This document shows, in pieces, positions 15,945 to 24,515 of a stretch of DNA of 40,004 nt; position 1 is the first letter of the stretch, and every line of letters begins with the position of its first letter. Under the pieces are notes generated by a model that worked only from the letters and a program-made list of their open reading frames with translations, was not told the origin of the DNA and searched no databases. The DNA comes from RUG14223 sp051881075 (GTDB taxonomy: Bacteria > Bacillota > Clostridia > Oscillospirales > Acutalibacteraceae). The stretch spans positions 1 through 40,004 of the forward strand of contig JBJEPE010000078.1 of assembly GCA_051881075.1 (NCBI GenBank). Reading direction: 5' to 3'. A program made the translations under genes and the position numbers.

Positions 15945-16856
15945 TTAGGAAATTTTTTTTAAAAAATCTATAAAATATTGAGGTAAATCTGATGTAAACT
16001 CCAGATATTCGCCTGTAATCGGGTGAATAAATCCTATTTTACGTGCGTGCAGGCATTGTCCGCCAAGTGAATATTTATCCTTTGACGGTCCATAAACCGT
16101 ATCCCCTGCCACAGGATGTCCTAAGTATGACATATGAACACGTATCTGGTGAGTTCTGCCTGTTTCCAATCGTAATCTAAGATGTGTAAAGCCGTTAAAT
16201 CTATTGATAACGGTATAATGTGTAACCGCATTTTTAGAATTCTTATCTGTTACAGTCATCTTTTTTCTATCTATAGGATGTCGGCCTATAGGAGCATCTA
16301 TTTTACCCACATCATCACGTATATTGCCGATTACAACTGCCTCGTACTCACGTGTAAAGCTATGTTGCTTTATCTGTTCTGCAAGCCCTTTATGTGCTTT
16401 ATCGCTCTTTGCTACTATCAGCAGGCCGCTAGTATCCTTATCAATTCTATGGACTATGCCGGGGCGCAATATTCCATTGATGCCCGAAAGACTATCTCCG
16501 CAATGATACATAAGCGCATTTACCAGAGTACCTGTATAATTGCCTGCCGCAGGATGCACTACCATACCCTTAGGCTTATTTACAACAAGCAAGTCAGAGT
16601 CCTCATAGACAATATCAAGCGGTATATTTTCAGCAACGACATTAAGCTCTACCGGGTCAGGAATGTTGACCGCAATAACATCGCCCTTACGCAATTTATA
16701 ATTTTTATCTATCTTTTTATCATTCACCAATACATTACTATCGTTTATCAGATTTTGTACGGCAGAACGTGTTATATCCTTGACAGATGCGGTTATATAT
16801 TTATCTATCCTATCGCCTACGTTTTCTTCAGCTACTAAAAAAGTATACTCCTGCAT
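15945..16856 (-). CDS. RluA/RluD family 23S rRNA pseudouridine synthase
   Basis: Converts specific uridines in large-subunit rRNA to pseudouridine. The 303-residue product has an N-terminal S4 RNA-binding domain (about 12-70, GDRIDKYITASVKDITRSAVQ) and the catalytic domain with HRIDKDTSGLLIVAK (136-150), where Asp139 is the nucleophile position. RTHQIRVHMSYLGHPVAGD follows at the usual place. Which site it modifies (RluD-type 1911/1915/1917 or another) cannot be told from sequence alone. The ATG overlaps the lspA stop codon by one base (TGATG), so it is translationally coupled, as in many Bacillota. Confidence 0.93.
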   Translation of the reverse strand: MQEYTFLVAEENVGDRIDKYITASVKDITRSAVQNLINDSNVLVNDKKIDKNYKLRKGDVIAVNIPDPVELNVVAENIPLDIVYEDSDLLVVNKPKGMVVHPAAGNYTGTLVNALMYHCGDSLSGINGILRPGIVHRIDKDTSGLLIVAKSDKAHKGLAEQIKQHSFTREYEAVVIGNIRDDVGKIDAPIGRHPIDRKKMTVTDKNSKNAVTHYTVINRFNGFTHLRLRLETGRTHQIRVHMSYLGHPVAGDTVYGPSKDKYSLGGQCLHARKIGFIHPITGEYLEFTSDLPQYFIDFLKKIS

Positions 16857-17398
16857 CAGCTTTCTCCGCCTTGCTCATTGACTTCTTTCTCAGGTGATGT
16901 TATTACATTGCCTGCATTGTTTTCTGCCGTATCCGGCAATTTCTTCTCTCTTACGGTATCGGTAAAGAATATAATATAAATCATAAGCAAAACCGTACCT
17001 GATGTTATACAATAATCGGCAAAATTACATACAGGTGTAAAAAACGACCAGTATATGTAGTCTACTACATAACCCAGATAAATTCTGTCTATCAGATTAC
17101 CTATTCCTCCACCGATTATCAGCATTGACGAAATTATCATAAGCTTATTTGTAGGCTTGTACTTGAAGATTGCCCAAATAAATACAGCTATAATAAATAC
17201 TGTAAATACAATAAATATCCAACGCTTATCAGCAAGCATACTGAATGCCGCACCACGGTTCTCGGTATAATCCAAAAACAGAAGCTTATCTATTACAGTG
17301 ACCTTACCTGCTCCTTTTAAATACTGAACTGCAAGCAGCTTAATGCCTTGGTCGGCAAGCGCAAGTAATGCCGCAACTATCAGAATTATTATTGCCAT
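16856..17398 (-). CDS. lspA: Lipoprotein signal peptidase (signal peptidase II)
   Basis: Membrane aspartyl protease that cleaves lipoprotein signal peptides; a likely client in this window is BmpA. The 180-residue product has four hydrophobic segments and the family motifs TENRGAAFSML (45-55), GGGIGNLIDR (96-105, catalytic Asp104) and CNFADYCI (124-131, catalytic Asp128). A hydrophilic C-terminal tail of about 30 residues rich in E and N is somewhat longer than usual. The start ATG has GGTGAGGT immediately upstream. It forms a coupled pair with the pseudouridine synthase gene. Confidence 0.95.
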   Translation of the reverse strand: MAIIILIVAALLALADQGIKLLAVQYLKGAGKVTVIDKLLFLDYTENRGAAFSMLADKRWIFIVFTVFIIAVFIWAIFKYKPTNKLMIISSMLIIGGGIGNLIDRIYLGYVVDYIYWSFFTPVCNFADYCITSGTVLLMIYIIFFTDTVREKKLPDTAENNAGNVITSPEKEVNEQGGES

Positions 17399-17481
17399 AA
17401 TACCTCACCTTTCCTATTCGGAAATTTATAAAAACCCGCAAATTTTACCGGCTTTTATAAACCACCGCATCATTCAAATAC

Positions 17482-17507
17482 ATCCCCCCAAGCAAGCTTG
17501 AGGGGAT
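17482..17507. terminator. Strong GC-rich hairpin between the pyrimidine phosphorylase gene and lspA
   Basis: Arms 17482-17493 and 17496-17507 pair over 12 positions with one C/A mismatch (ATCCCC with GGGGAT, AAGC with GCTT). It begins 14 nt after the phosphorylase stop on the minus strand. Neither strand has a T-tract after the stem, so it is not a canonical intrinsic terminator; it could protect the mRNA end or pause polymerase. Confidence 0.5.
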
Positions 17508-17521
17508 AATTAACTTGTAAA

Positions 17522-18835
17522 TTACTTACTTGGTTCAGAGATTATCTTATAAACAAGAGTTGGAGCAGGAACTGCCTCATCTGAATATACTATTGCAGAG
17601 TGGAAAAGCTCCTCAGCGGCGTTAAGCTTTGAGCTGTCGGAAGTATGGAACTGAGCGATTACATCGCCAGCATTCACAAGGTCGCCTGTCTTCTTAGCAA
17701 GGATAATACCTGCTGAGAAATCTATAGGATCGCCTTTCTTCTCTCTTCCTGCGCCTAGTATAACGCTTGAAATGCCTATCTTCTCGGCATCCATATGCTT
17801 GATATAGCCTGACTTACGTGCCTTGATATCAACAATAACAGGTGCCTTCGGGAAAAGCTCAGTATTGTCAATACGTGCTACATCGCCACCCTGAGCGGCA
17901 ACCATCTCACGAAGCTTAGCAAGAGCCGAGCCATCCTTGATAGCATTCAATACCATCTCTTTACACTCATCCTTAGGCTTACCTGTACAAAGATAAACCA
18001 TGTTAGTGGCAAGTGCTACGCAAACCTCTGTAAGGTCACTGCAACCGTTACCCTTAAGTGTATTTACAGCCTCGATAACCTCTAATGAGTTGCCTATAGC
18101 GTTACCGAGCGGTATATCCATATTAGTAATAAGAGCGGCGGTCTTTCTGCCTACAGAATAGCCTATATCAACCATTTTTTGAGCAAGCAATATAGAATCG
18201 TCAATAGTTTTCATAAATGCTCCACTGCCCGTTTTAACGTCAAGAACGATACAGCTGGAGCCTGCGGCTATCTTCTTACTCATAATGCTTGATGCAATAA
18301 GTGGGATGCTGTCAACAGTAGCGGTTACATCTCTTAAAGCGTAGAGCTTCTTATCGGCTGGAGCAAGATTACCTGACTGACCGACAACGCAAATACCTAT
18401 ATCGTTTACTTGCTTAATAAACTGTTCAGGAGAAAGCTCGGTGTGGAAATCACCTATTGACTCAAGCTTATCTACAGTACCGCCTGTATGGCCTAAGCCC
18501 CTACCTGACATCTTAGCAAGCTTGCCGCCGAGTGAAGCAACTATAGGGGCAACTATGAGGGTTGTCTTATCGCCTACACCACCCGTGCTGTGCTTATCTA
18601 CAGTTACGCCCTTAATGCCGGAAAGATCGATCTGATCACCTGACTTAGCCATTGCCATAGTAAGGTATGATGTTTCGTGATCAGTCATGCCGTTAAAGTA
18701 AATCGCCATAAGCAATGCCGATACCTGATAATCGGGAATATCGCCTTTGGTGTAACCATCTATAAAGAAGCTGATTTCGGCATCCGTGAGAGCCTCGCCG
18801 TTACGTTTTTTCTGAATAATATCATACATTCGCAT
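17522..18835 (-). CDS. pdp: Pyrimidine-nucleoside phosphorylase (thymidine/uridine phosphorylase)
   Basis: Splits thymidine, deoxyuridine or uridine with phosphate to the base and (deoxy)ribose-1-phosphate. The 437-residue product begins MRMYDIIQKKRNG as in the family. It carries the phosphate-binding KHSTGGVGDK (81-90) and the signature SGRGLGHTGGTVDKLE (110-125). The name deoA is also used; Gram-positive members usually act on both uridine and thymidine, hence pdp. The start ATG has AGAGGT 9 nt upstream. It lies downstream of nupQ but is separated by a strong terminator, so it needs its own promoter. Its product feeds DeoB and DeoC encoded 6-9 kb upstream. Confidence 0.95.
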   Translation of the reverse strand: MRMYDIIQKKRNGEALTDAEISFFIDGYTKGDIPDYQVSALLMAIYFNGMTDHETSYLTMAMAKSGDQIDLSGIKGVTVDKHSTGGVGDKTTLIVAPIVASLGGKLAKMSGRGLGHTGGTVDKLESIGDFHTELSPEQFIKQVNDIGICVVGQSGNLAPADKKLYALRDVTATVDSIPLIASSIMSKKIAAGSSCIVLDVKTGSGAFMKTIDDSILLAQKMVDIGYSVGRKTAALITNMDIPLGNAIGNSLEVIEAVNTLKGNGCSDLTEVCVALATNMVYLCTGKPKDECKEMVLNAIKDGSALAKLREMVAAQGGDVARIDNTELFPKAPVIVDIKARKSGYIKHMDAEKIGISSVILGAGREKKGDPIDFSAGIILAKKTGDLVNAGDVIAQFHTSDSSKLNAAEELFHSAIVYSDEAVPAPTLVYKIISEPSK

Positions 18836-19041
18836 AAATCATTTACCTCTTTTCTGCGGTAATACCGCTATGATGTTTTTATATTGTGGCTATTTTCAGC
18901 CATAATTGATCATTTTTATAGATTTATTTGTAAAGTTAATTTACTTTACGTTTTATGGATAAGTAACGCCAAAGCCCCATTATTACTGATTATATGACAA
19001 TGTACATACATAATGAAAACCAAGCGTTACAAAAAATACAA
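18836..19041 (-). promoter_or_regulatory. Leader region of pdp with dyads; promoter not pinned down
   Basis: About 200 nt separate the nupQ terminator from the pdp start. It contains GCGGTA-A-TACCGC (18856-18868), a perfect palindrome just before the ribosome binding site, and the repeat GTAAAGT...ACTTTAC (18931-18950). TATAAT on the minus strand near 18990 could be a -10, but its -35 is weak. Confidence 0.35.
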
Positions 19042-19082
19042 GTGGTATTTCCGCAAGAACCATAGTCTAACGGAAATACCAC
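19042..19082 (-). terminator. Intrinsic terminator of the nupOPQ operon
   Basis: GTGGTATTTCCG (19042-19053) pairs perfectly with CGGAAATACCAC (19071-19082), 17-nt loop. On the minus strand it is followed by TTGTATTTTTTG. It starts 56 nt after the nupQ stop and separates that gene from pdp. Confidence 0.85.
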
Positions 19083-19137
19083 ATGATAACCGTTATTTAA
19101 AAATCAAATGATTTCTTTTAATAACAAGCATTTACTT

Positions 19138-20112
19138 TTATCTGCTTCCCTTATCGTAAGGAATACCCTCAGCTCTAGGAGCTTGTGAGTTCTTAGACGA
19201 GAAGATAAGTACGATAATTGTTGCAATATAGGGTACCATCTTGTATATTTCCATCGGTAAACCGAGATTGTTCAAAAGCGGGATAACTGAATAAGTAGCA
19301 GCAACTGTTCTTAAGAAACCAAAGAACAATGAAGCATAGAGTATCTTCCAAGGATTCCATTGACCAAAAATCATAACTGCCAAAGCAAGGAAGCCGTAGC
19401 CGCTTACAGTAGCGTTAAAGTTTGTGGAGTTAGGAATAACGAATATAAGACCGCCTATACCGCCGAGAACACCGGAAATGATAACACCTGCATAACGCAT
19501 CTTATAAACATTGATACCAACAGAGTCAGATGCCTGAGGATGCTCACCGCAAGAACGAAGTCTTAATCCAAAACGTGTCTTGAATAGAACAAATGCAGAA
19601 AGAAGAAGTATGCCAAAACCGATATATGTTGTTATGTAAACGTTCTGAAAGAACATATTACCTATAATCGGAATAGAACCAAGCACCGGAACCTTTTCAA
19701 TTCTGAATTGGTTTACGAAGTCAATCTGCTGAACGCCTTTCTCTGTGAAAAGTCTGCCAATAAAAATTGCAAGTGAAGGAGCCGCAAGGTTAAGAGCCGT
19801 ACCGCTGATAACTTGGTTTGCCTTCATGTTTATAGAAGCATAAGCATGGAGCAATGAGAAGAGTATACCGAAAACAGCGGCTACAATAAGAGCCAAGAAA
19901 TAAAGTAAGTTTCCGGATAAAGCGTCGTTTCTTTGCATAATATGAATAAACATAGTACCTGCAAGTGCGCCTATAATCATAATACCGTCGAGGGCAACAT
20001 TGATAATACCGCTTCGCTCACAAAACATACCGCCCAAAGCAACTACAAGCAGGGGGATTGCAAAGCCCATGGTAAGCTGTACTAACATATAAATTAAGTC
20101 TAATGCACTCAT
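19138..20112 (-). CDS. nupQ: Nucleoside ABC transporter permease, NupQ-like
   Basis: A 324-residue integral membrane protein of the branched-chain/sugar/nucleoside permease family (BPD_transp_2), with about 8-10 hydrophobic segments. It pairs with NupP to form the channel of a BmpA-dependent importer. The conserved GMFCERSGIINVALDGIM (28-45) and the EAA-like loop around RSCGEHPQASDSVGINV (about 191-207) match the family. Its ATG overlaps the nupP stop by 4 nt (ATGA). Substrate assignment to nucleosides rests on the partner genes and the surrounding salvage enzymes. Confidence 0.9.
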   Translation of the reverse strand: MSALDLIYMLVQLTMGFAIPLLVVALGGMFCERSGIINVALDGIMIIGALAGTMFIHIMQRNDALSGNLLYFLALIVAAVFGILFSLLHAYASINMKANQVISGTALNLAAPSLAIFIGRLFTEKGVQQIDFVNQFRIEKVPVLGSIPIIGNMFFQNVYITTYIGFGILLLSAFVLFKTRFGLRLRSCGEHPQASDSVGINVYKMRYAGVIISGVLGGIGGLIFVIPNSTNFNATVSGYGFLALAVMIFGQWNPWKILYASLFFGFLRTVAATYSVIPLLNNLGLPMEIYKMVPYIATIIVLIFSSKNSQAPRAEGIPYDKGSR

Positions 20113-21419
20113 TTACGTTTTCCCCCTTTTTTAGATGTATTAGATGTTTTCGGCTTATTTGCCGGCTTAGAATTATTATTTTTAGGCTTATCGGAAGCTT
20201 TGTTATCAGATTTCTTAGCAGTACTTACGGCCTGTTTCTCGTCCTTTACTGCTGCCTTCATAACATTTTGATTAACACCTGCAATAGCCTTTACTGCCGC
20301 ACCGTCTTCAGCGTTTGCATTCTTGGCATTCTTATCCTTAAATATCTTTTTAATGATAATCTGGAACAGCAATGCAAGAGCGGCAAAGTAGATAATAGAA
20401 GCCGTAATGATATTAACGATTTCCATATCATAGCTAAGTCTTTGAAGATATATACCGCCTACGCTGATATGTGCTATAAACAAGCCGGCAAAGAGAATAC
20501 CGATAGGATTGCTCATTGCGAGGAGTGCAACTGACATACCGTCAAAGCCGTAGCTTGGAAGTGTATCAACAACATCAATGAATGAACCTGACTGCATCAA
20601 TAATGCTCCGCCTGCACCTGAAAGTGCACCGGCAATAACCATTGAAAGGATTATGTTTCTCTTGGAGTTTATACCTGCATACTTACTTGCATCAGGGTTA
20701 AATCCGCAAGCCTTAAGCTCAAAACCGAATGTTGTTTTATTAAGAACAATGTGGATAATAATAACGAATACGATAGCTATTAATATACCACAGTTCATAC
20801 TTTGATAAGGGAATAGCTTATTAAGACCTAATGTCGGGAGGTTTGCACTCTCAGGAAGTACATTTGTTCTGTTCTGTGTTCCGTTATAAATAACTGAATT
20901 CTTAATCATAAGCAGAACGCTGAACAAGCCTATGTAGTTCATCATAATGCAGGTAATAACCTCATTAACATTGAAATAAGCCTTAAGTAAACCAGGTAAT
21001 ATACCCCATATTGCACCGCCGATAATACCTGCTAAAAGAGCTACTAGCCAGTGAATAGAGGATGGGAGCCAAGTCCATGTATAACCAACATAAATGGCTA
21101 AAAATGAGCCTACAAAAAATTGACCTGAAGCACCAATGTTGAACAAGCCTGTCTTGAATGCAAAACCAACTGAAAGACCTGTTAAAATAATTGGTGTTGC
21201 CTCATAGAAAGCATTACCAACTGATTTTAAACCCTTGTTAAAGCTACCTATAAGGATGGTACCTATACCTGAAAATGCCTGACTGGGATTAACAAGAAGC
21301 AGAATGATAAAACCAAGAATAAATCCTGCGAGGATCGCCATTATTGACGGCAATACCGCCATAAGCAAGCTTCTGGATTTTACCTTTAAGTTATCTACTG
21401 TAAATTTATTTCCTTTCAT
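20109..21419 (-). CDS. nupP: Nucleoside ABC transporter permease, NupP-like, with long basic C-terminal tail
   Basis: Second permease of the importer. The ATG at 21419 (with AGGA close upstream) gives 436 residues; the gene overlaps nupO by 14 nt. The membrane domain occupies about 20-360 and contains GLFNIGASGQFFVGSFLA and the loop KACGFNPDASKYAGIN. The last 75 residues or so (about 362-436) are hydrophilic, lysine-, asparagine- and serine-rich, with PK repeats and ending KKGGKRK. This extension is not part of the usual fold and makes the protein longer than typical (about 350). Membrane topology would place it in the cytosol if the family layout holds. Confidence 0.9.
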   Translation of the reverse strand: MKGNKFTVDNLKVKSRSLLMAVLPSIMAILAGFILGFIILLLVNPSQAFSGIGTILIGSFNKGLKSVGNAFYEATPIILTGLSVGFAFKTGLFNIGASGQFFVGSFLAIYVGYTWTWLPSSIHWLVALLAGIIGGAIWGILPGLLKAYFNVNEVITCIMMNYIGLFSVLLMIKNSVIYNGTQNRTNVLPESANLPTLGLNKLFPYQSMNCGILIAIVFVIIIHIVLNKTTFGFELKACGFNPDASKYAGINSKRNIILSMVIAGALSGAGGALLMQSGSFIDVVDTLPSYGFDGMSVALLAMSNPIGILFAGLFIAHISVGGIYLQRLSYDMEIVNIITASIIYFAALALLFQIIIKKIFKDKNAKNANAEDGAAVKAIAGVNQNVMKAAVKDEKQAVSTAKKSDNKASDKPKNNNSKPANKPKTSNTSKKGGKRK

Positions 21420-22941
21420 ATCCTGCCCCCCTCTTTGAGCCTGCCATGTAAAGACCAAGCTCTTGAACTGTTACTTCCTTAGGATCAAGATCAGCAACAA
21501 TCTCGCCTTCGTACATAACAAGTATTCTGTCTGAAACGTTCATAACCTCATCGAGTTCAAGAGAAACAAGTAAAACAGCTTTGCCTGAATCTCTTTGCTT
21601 AACGAGCTGCTTATGAATAAACTCAATAGCACCAACGTCAAGACCTCTTGTAGGTTGAACAGCTATAAGAAGATCAGGATCTCTGTCAATTTCTCTTGCA
21701 AGAATTGCCTTTTGTTGGTTACCGCCGGACATACTTCTTGCAATAGTCTTTGCCCCTTGTCCGCTTCTTACGTCATATTCGCCTATAAGTCTATTTGAAT
21801 ATTTTTCGATTTCATCAAACTTTAAGAATCCCTTATGGGAAAATTCGGGCTGGAAATAACTCTGAAGAACAAAATTTTCACCGAGTGTATAGTCAAGTAC
21901 AAGTCCGTGCTTATGCCTATCCTCAGGAATATGACCCATACCGGTTGTAGTTCTCTTTCTGATAGAAGCATCTGTGATATCCTGATCCTTAAGGGTTATC
22001 TTACCCTCCTTATGAGGCATAATGCCGGTAATAGCATACACTAGCTCGCTCTGACCGTTACCGTCAATACCGGCTATACAAACTATCTCGCCTTGCCTTA
22101 CGCTGAATGAAACATCATTAACTGCATTTTTACCTGCATGAGATGAAGCAACCGATAGATTTTCAACCTTAAGTATCTCTTTACCGATTTTTTGCTCGCC
22201 CTTTTCAACAACAAAGTTTACAGGACGGCCAACCATCATCTGAGACATCTCTTCTTTAGATGTTGTTGCAACGTCAACAGTGCCTATGTACTTACCTTTT
22301 CTGAGAACAGAGCAACGGTCTGCAACCTCTTTAATCTCATTGAGCTTATGTGTAATAAATATAATAGATTTGCCTTCATTGACAAGATTCTTCATTATCT
22401 TCATAAGTTCGCTGATTTCTTGCGGTGTAAGAACAGCGGTGGGCTCATCAAAGATAAGAATGTTGTTCTCTCTGTACAGCATTTTAAGAATTTCAACACG
22501 CTGCTGCATACCAACAGTAATGTCGGAAATATAAGCATCCGGGTCAATGGCGAGCTTGTACTTTTCACTCAGCTCCATAACCTTCTTACGTGCATCGTCC
22601 ATTTTAAGCATACCAAACTTAGTGGTTTCAACACCTAAAACAATGTTTTCAAGAACGGTAAAGTTATGTACCAACTTAAAGTGTTGATGCACCATTCCGA
22701 TTGCAAGATCGTTGGCATCGTTAGGATTGTTGATCTTAACCTCTTTACCTTCAATCTTAATTACACCCTTTTCAGGCTGATAAAGACCGAACAAAACACT
22801 CATAAGGGTTGACTTACCAGCACCGTTTTCACCGAGCAGTGCGTGTATCTCACCCTTTTTTACCTGGAGTGTGATATTATCATTAGCGATAATACCGGGA
22901 AATTCCTTGGTTATGTTCAGCATTTCAATAACATATTCCAT
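21406..22941 (-). CDS. nupO: Nucleoside ABC transporter ATP-binding protein, NupO-like (two ABC domains)
   Basis: A 511-residue ATPase energising the NupPQ permease. I use the ATG at 22941, with AGGAG 7 nt upstream, rather than the longer frame from 23013. The first ABC domain is canonical: Walker A GENGAGKST (37-45), signature VGMQQRVE (143-150), Walker B ILIFDEP (161-167). In the second domain the Walker A is GIDGNGQSE (lysine replaced) while MSGGNQQK and LLIAVQPTRGLD are kept. This asymmetry is normal for RbsA/NupO-type twin ATPases. No purine riboswitch is recognisable upstream. Confidence 0.93.
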   Translation of the reverse strand: MEYVIEMLNITKEFPGIIANDNITLQVKKGEIHALLGENGAGKSTLMSVLFGLYQPEKGVIKIEGKEVKINNPNDANDLAIGMVHQHFKLVHNFTVLENIVLGVETTKFGMLKMDDARKKVMELSEKYKLAIDPDAYISDITVGMQQRVEILKMLYRENNILIFDEPTAVLTPQEISELMKIMKNLVNEGKSIIFITHKLNEIKEVADRCSVLRKGKYIGTVDVATTSKEEMSQMMVGRPVNFVVEKGEQKIGKEILKVENLSVASSHAGKNAVNDVSFSVRQGEIVCIAGIDGNGQSELVYAITGIMPHKEGKITLKDQDITDASIRKRTTTGMGHIPEDRHKHGLVLDYTLGENFVLQSYFQPEFSHKGFLKFDEIEKYSNRLIGEYDVRSGQGAKTIARSMSGGNQQKAILAREIDRDPDLLIAVQPTRGLDVGAIEFIHKQLVKQRDSGKAVLLVSLELDEVMNVSDRILVMYEGEIVADLDPKEVTVQELGLYMAGSKRGAGYERK

Positions 22942-23054
22942 TATTTCACTCCTTAAAATAAATTTATAGCAGATTTTGCGATTTGATAATATATAAAAAA
23001 CTATCATGTACACTTATATTCAGAATGTATAAAATTCTTTTTTAACAAATAAAA

Positions 23055-23099
23055 ACCGCAGAAAAATGCTAAGCGATGTACGCTGAAGCTTTCTACGGT
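23055..23099 (-). terminator. Terminator-like hairpin between bmpA and nupO
   Basis: ACCG-C-AGAAA (from 23055) pairs with TTTCT-A-CGGT (to 23099), with further imperfect pairing inside. On the minus strand the stem is followed by TTTTTATTTG. It would reduce or stop read-through from bmpA into nupO. Confidence 0.6.
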
Positions 23100-23254
23100 A
23101 TAACCTGTTACAAATAACTAGACGATATCATTTTTAAATTATGATACGCATTTTTAACAATCCTAATAAATAAGTCCTACTGTACATAATAATTCAATAT
23201 TCTATTTAAGGTTATAAATTGTAGCACATATTCGCTTTAATATTTATTTACAAT

Positions 23255-23286
23255 TACAGGGGAATGTTGCGAAACACTCCCCTGTA
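23255..23286 (-). terminator. Stable hairpin at the bmpA 3' end
   Basis: TACAGGGGA (from 23255) pairs with TCCCCTGTA (to 23286), then one mismatch and TGTT/AACA closing a 4-nt loop. It begins 22 nt after the bmpA stop. The T-tract is weak (AATTGTAAAT), so an mRNA-stabilising role is as likely as termination. Confidence 0.6.
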
Positions 23287-23308
23287 TGTTTAAGACAGAA
23301 AAGAATTA

Positions 23309-24400
23309 TCAGCCAACTACTGTTACTTTAACTATGCTTACAGGAATATCTGTAATAGCAACTTCGTTACCGTCAGCATCTACGTCCTTAACGATTTCGA
23401 TTTCGCCGTCAACTAACTTTTTGTAAATAGCATCATAATCAGCCTGTGAGAATGTATTAAATCTTGCATTCTCCATAGCGATCTCAACGCCTTCTGTTGT
23501 AACATCAAGAGTAGATGTCTTGCCGCCTACGAAAGAACCGTCATAGAACTTAACAAGTGCGTCATAAACTGACTTCTTGAGGTTCTTCATAGCTGAAGTG
23601 ATGACTGTTTCTGACTCAGAATATTGGTCAACATCAACGCCGATTGACTTGTTTCCTGTTTCTTCTGCAGCTGCGAATACAGAGTTACCAACTGCACCGC
23701 CGCAACCAAAGATAACCTGAGTACCTGCATTGTACCAACCTGCTGCTGTAGCCTTAGCTTCCGGAGTAGCATCAAAAGCACCTGTGTATGTGTACTTCAT
23801 GTCGATGCTGGCAATGCCCATTTCCTTTGCTGCATACTCAGCACCCTGGATGTAACCGTAACCGAAACGCTTAACAGCCGGAACAGCCATACCACCCATA
23901 AAGCCTAAGCCTGTGTAGCCATCTTTAACTGCTGCATAACCTGCAAGGAAGCCTGCTTGATGCTCAGCATAAAGAATAGGAAGAACATTTGACTTTGTCT
24001 CATATGTGCCATAATCTGCAGTATGAGGTTCGCCATCGATGAGGATGAAGGTTGTATCCGGATACATTGTCTGTGCCTCATAAATAGCAACTTCAAAGTT
24101 AAAGCCCGGACAAACAACGATCTTTGCACCGTTATCGATAGCAAGCTCAATGTTTGTGAGCAATGTATCTGTTGTAGCTTCTGTAGGCTGATAATACTTA
24201 TATGTTTTACCGGTCTCAGTTGCATATTGAACGATGCCTTCCCATGAACCTTGGTTGAATGACTTATCATCAATAGTACCAACGTCAGTAATAAGAGCTA
24301 TTTCAAACGTTGTCTCCTTTGCTGACTCACATCCTGCAAATAATGTAGCTACGCTTAATACCATAGCCAGCACCAGGATAAGGGATAATGCTTTTTTCAT
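23309..24400 (-). CDS. bmpA: BmpA/Med family nucleoside-binding lipoprotein
   Basis: Extracellular substrate-binding protein of the nucleoside importer, 363 residues. The N-terminus is a lipoprotein signal peptide: MKK, a hydrophobic core, and the lipobox LFAGC with Cys24 as the lipid-modified residue. The mature part starts with IALITDVGTIDDKSFNQGSWEGI, the hallmark of BMP-family purine nucleoside receptors; VVCPGFNFE and GFMGGMAVPAVKRFGYGYIQG are also typical. The start ATG has AAGGAGG upstream. It has its own excellent promoter and is followed by two hairpins before nupO, so it is probably made in excess over the permease. Processing would need LspA, encoded nearby. Confidence 0.94.
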   Translation of the reverse strand: MKKALSLILVLAMVLSVATLFAGCESAKETTFEIALITDVGTIDDKSFNQGSWEGIVQYATETGKTYKYYQPTEATTDTLLTNIELAIDNGAKIVVCPGFNFEVAIYEAQTMYPDTTFILIDGEPHTADYGTYETKSNVLPILYAEHQAGFLAGYAAVKDGYTGLGFMGGMAVPAVKRFGYGYIQGAEYAAKEMGIASIDMKYTYTGAFDATPEAKATAAGWYNAGTQVIFGCGGAVGNSVFAAAEETGNKSIGVDVDQYSESETVITSAMKNLKKSVYDALVKFYDGSFVGGKTSTLDVTTEGVEIAMENARFNTFSQADYDAIYKKLVDGEIEIVKDVDADGNEVAITDIPVSIVKVTVVG

Positions 24401-24454
24401 AAAAAATTTTCCTCCTTAAACAAATATGTATAGCAAAATCTTTACTACGTACCC

Positions 24455-24483
24455 ATTATAACAAAAGCTTTCGTGAAAATCAA
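24455..24483 (-). promoter_or_regulatory. Promoter of bmpA
   Basis: On the minus strand TTGATT (24478-24483), a 17-nt spacer and a perfect TATAAT (24455-24460) preceded by TGT (extended -10), 54 nt upstream of the bmpA start and 32 nt after the cdd stop. Confidence 0.8.
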
Positions 24484-24515
24484 GCCCAAAATATAAAAAA
24501 TCAACAGTTTTTTGA

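Larger units (their letters stand above)
23014..23308 (-). other. bmpA-nupO intergenic region
   Basis: About 295 nt in the transcription direction bmpA to nupO. It contains two hairpins (listed separately), then AT-rich sequence before the nupO ribosome binding site. No strong promoter for nupO is evident; a TATAAA on the minus strand near 22965 has a poor -35. Confidence 0.5.

Noticed and set aside
16182..16838. A 218-codon plus-strand open frame opposite the pseudouridine synthase gene
   Set aside because: It is the antisense shadow of a well-conserved gene, rich in Ile, Cys and Tyr, with no ribosome binding site or family resemblance.
22060..22110. Damaged second ATP-binding domain of NupO (Walker A lysine missing)
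   Set aside because: The GxDGNGQSE form is normal for twin-ATPase proteins of the RbsA/NupO type, so this is not decay.
22942..23013. Longer N-terminus for NupO
   Set aside because: It lacks a ribosome binding site and is not family-like; the internal ATG at 22941 has AGGAG at the right spacing and begins the ABC domain.
24401..24515. Purine riboswitch upstream of bmpA or nupO
   Set aside because: The bmpA leader is only about 50 nt and shows no aptamer core; the bmpA-nupO gap holds terminator-like hairpins but no recognisable purine aptamer loop sequences.
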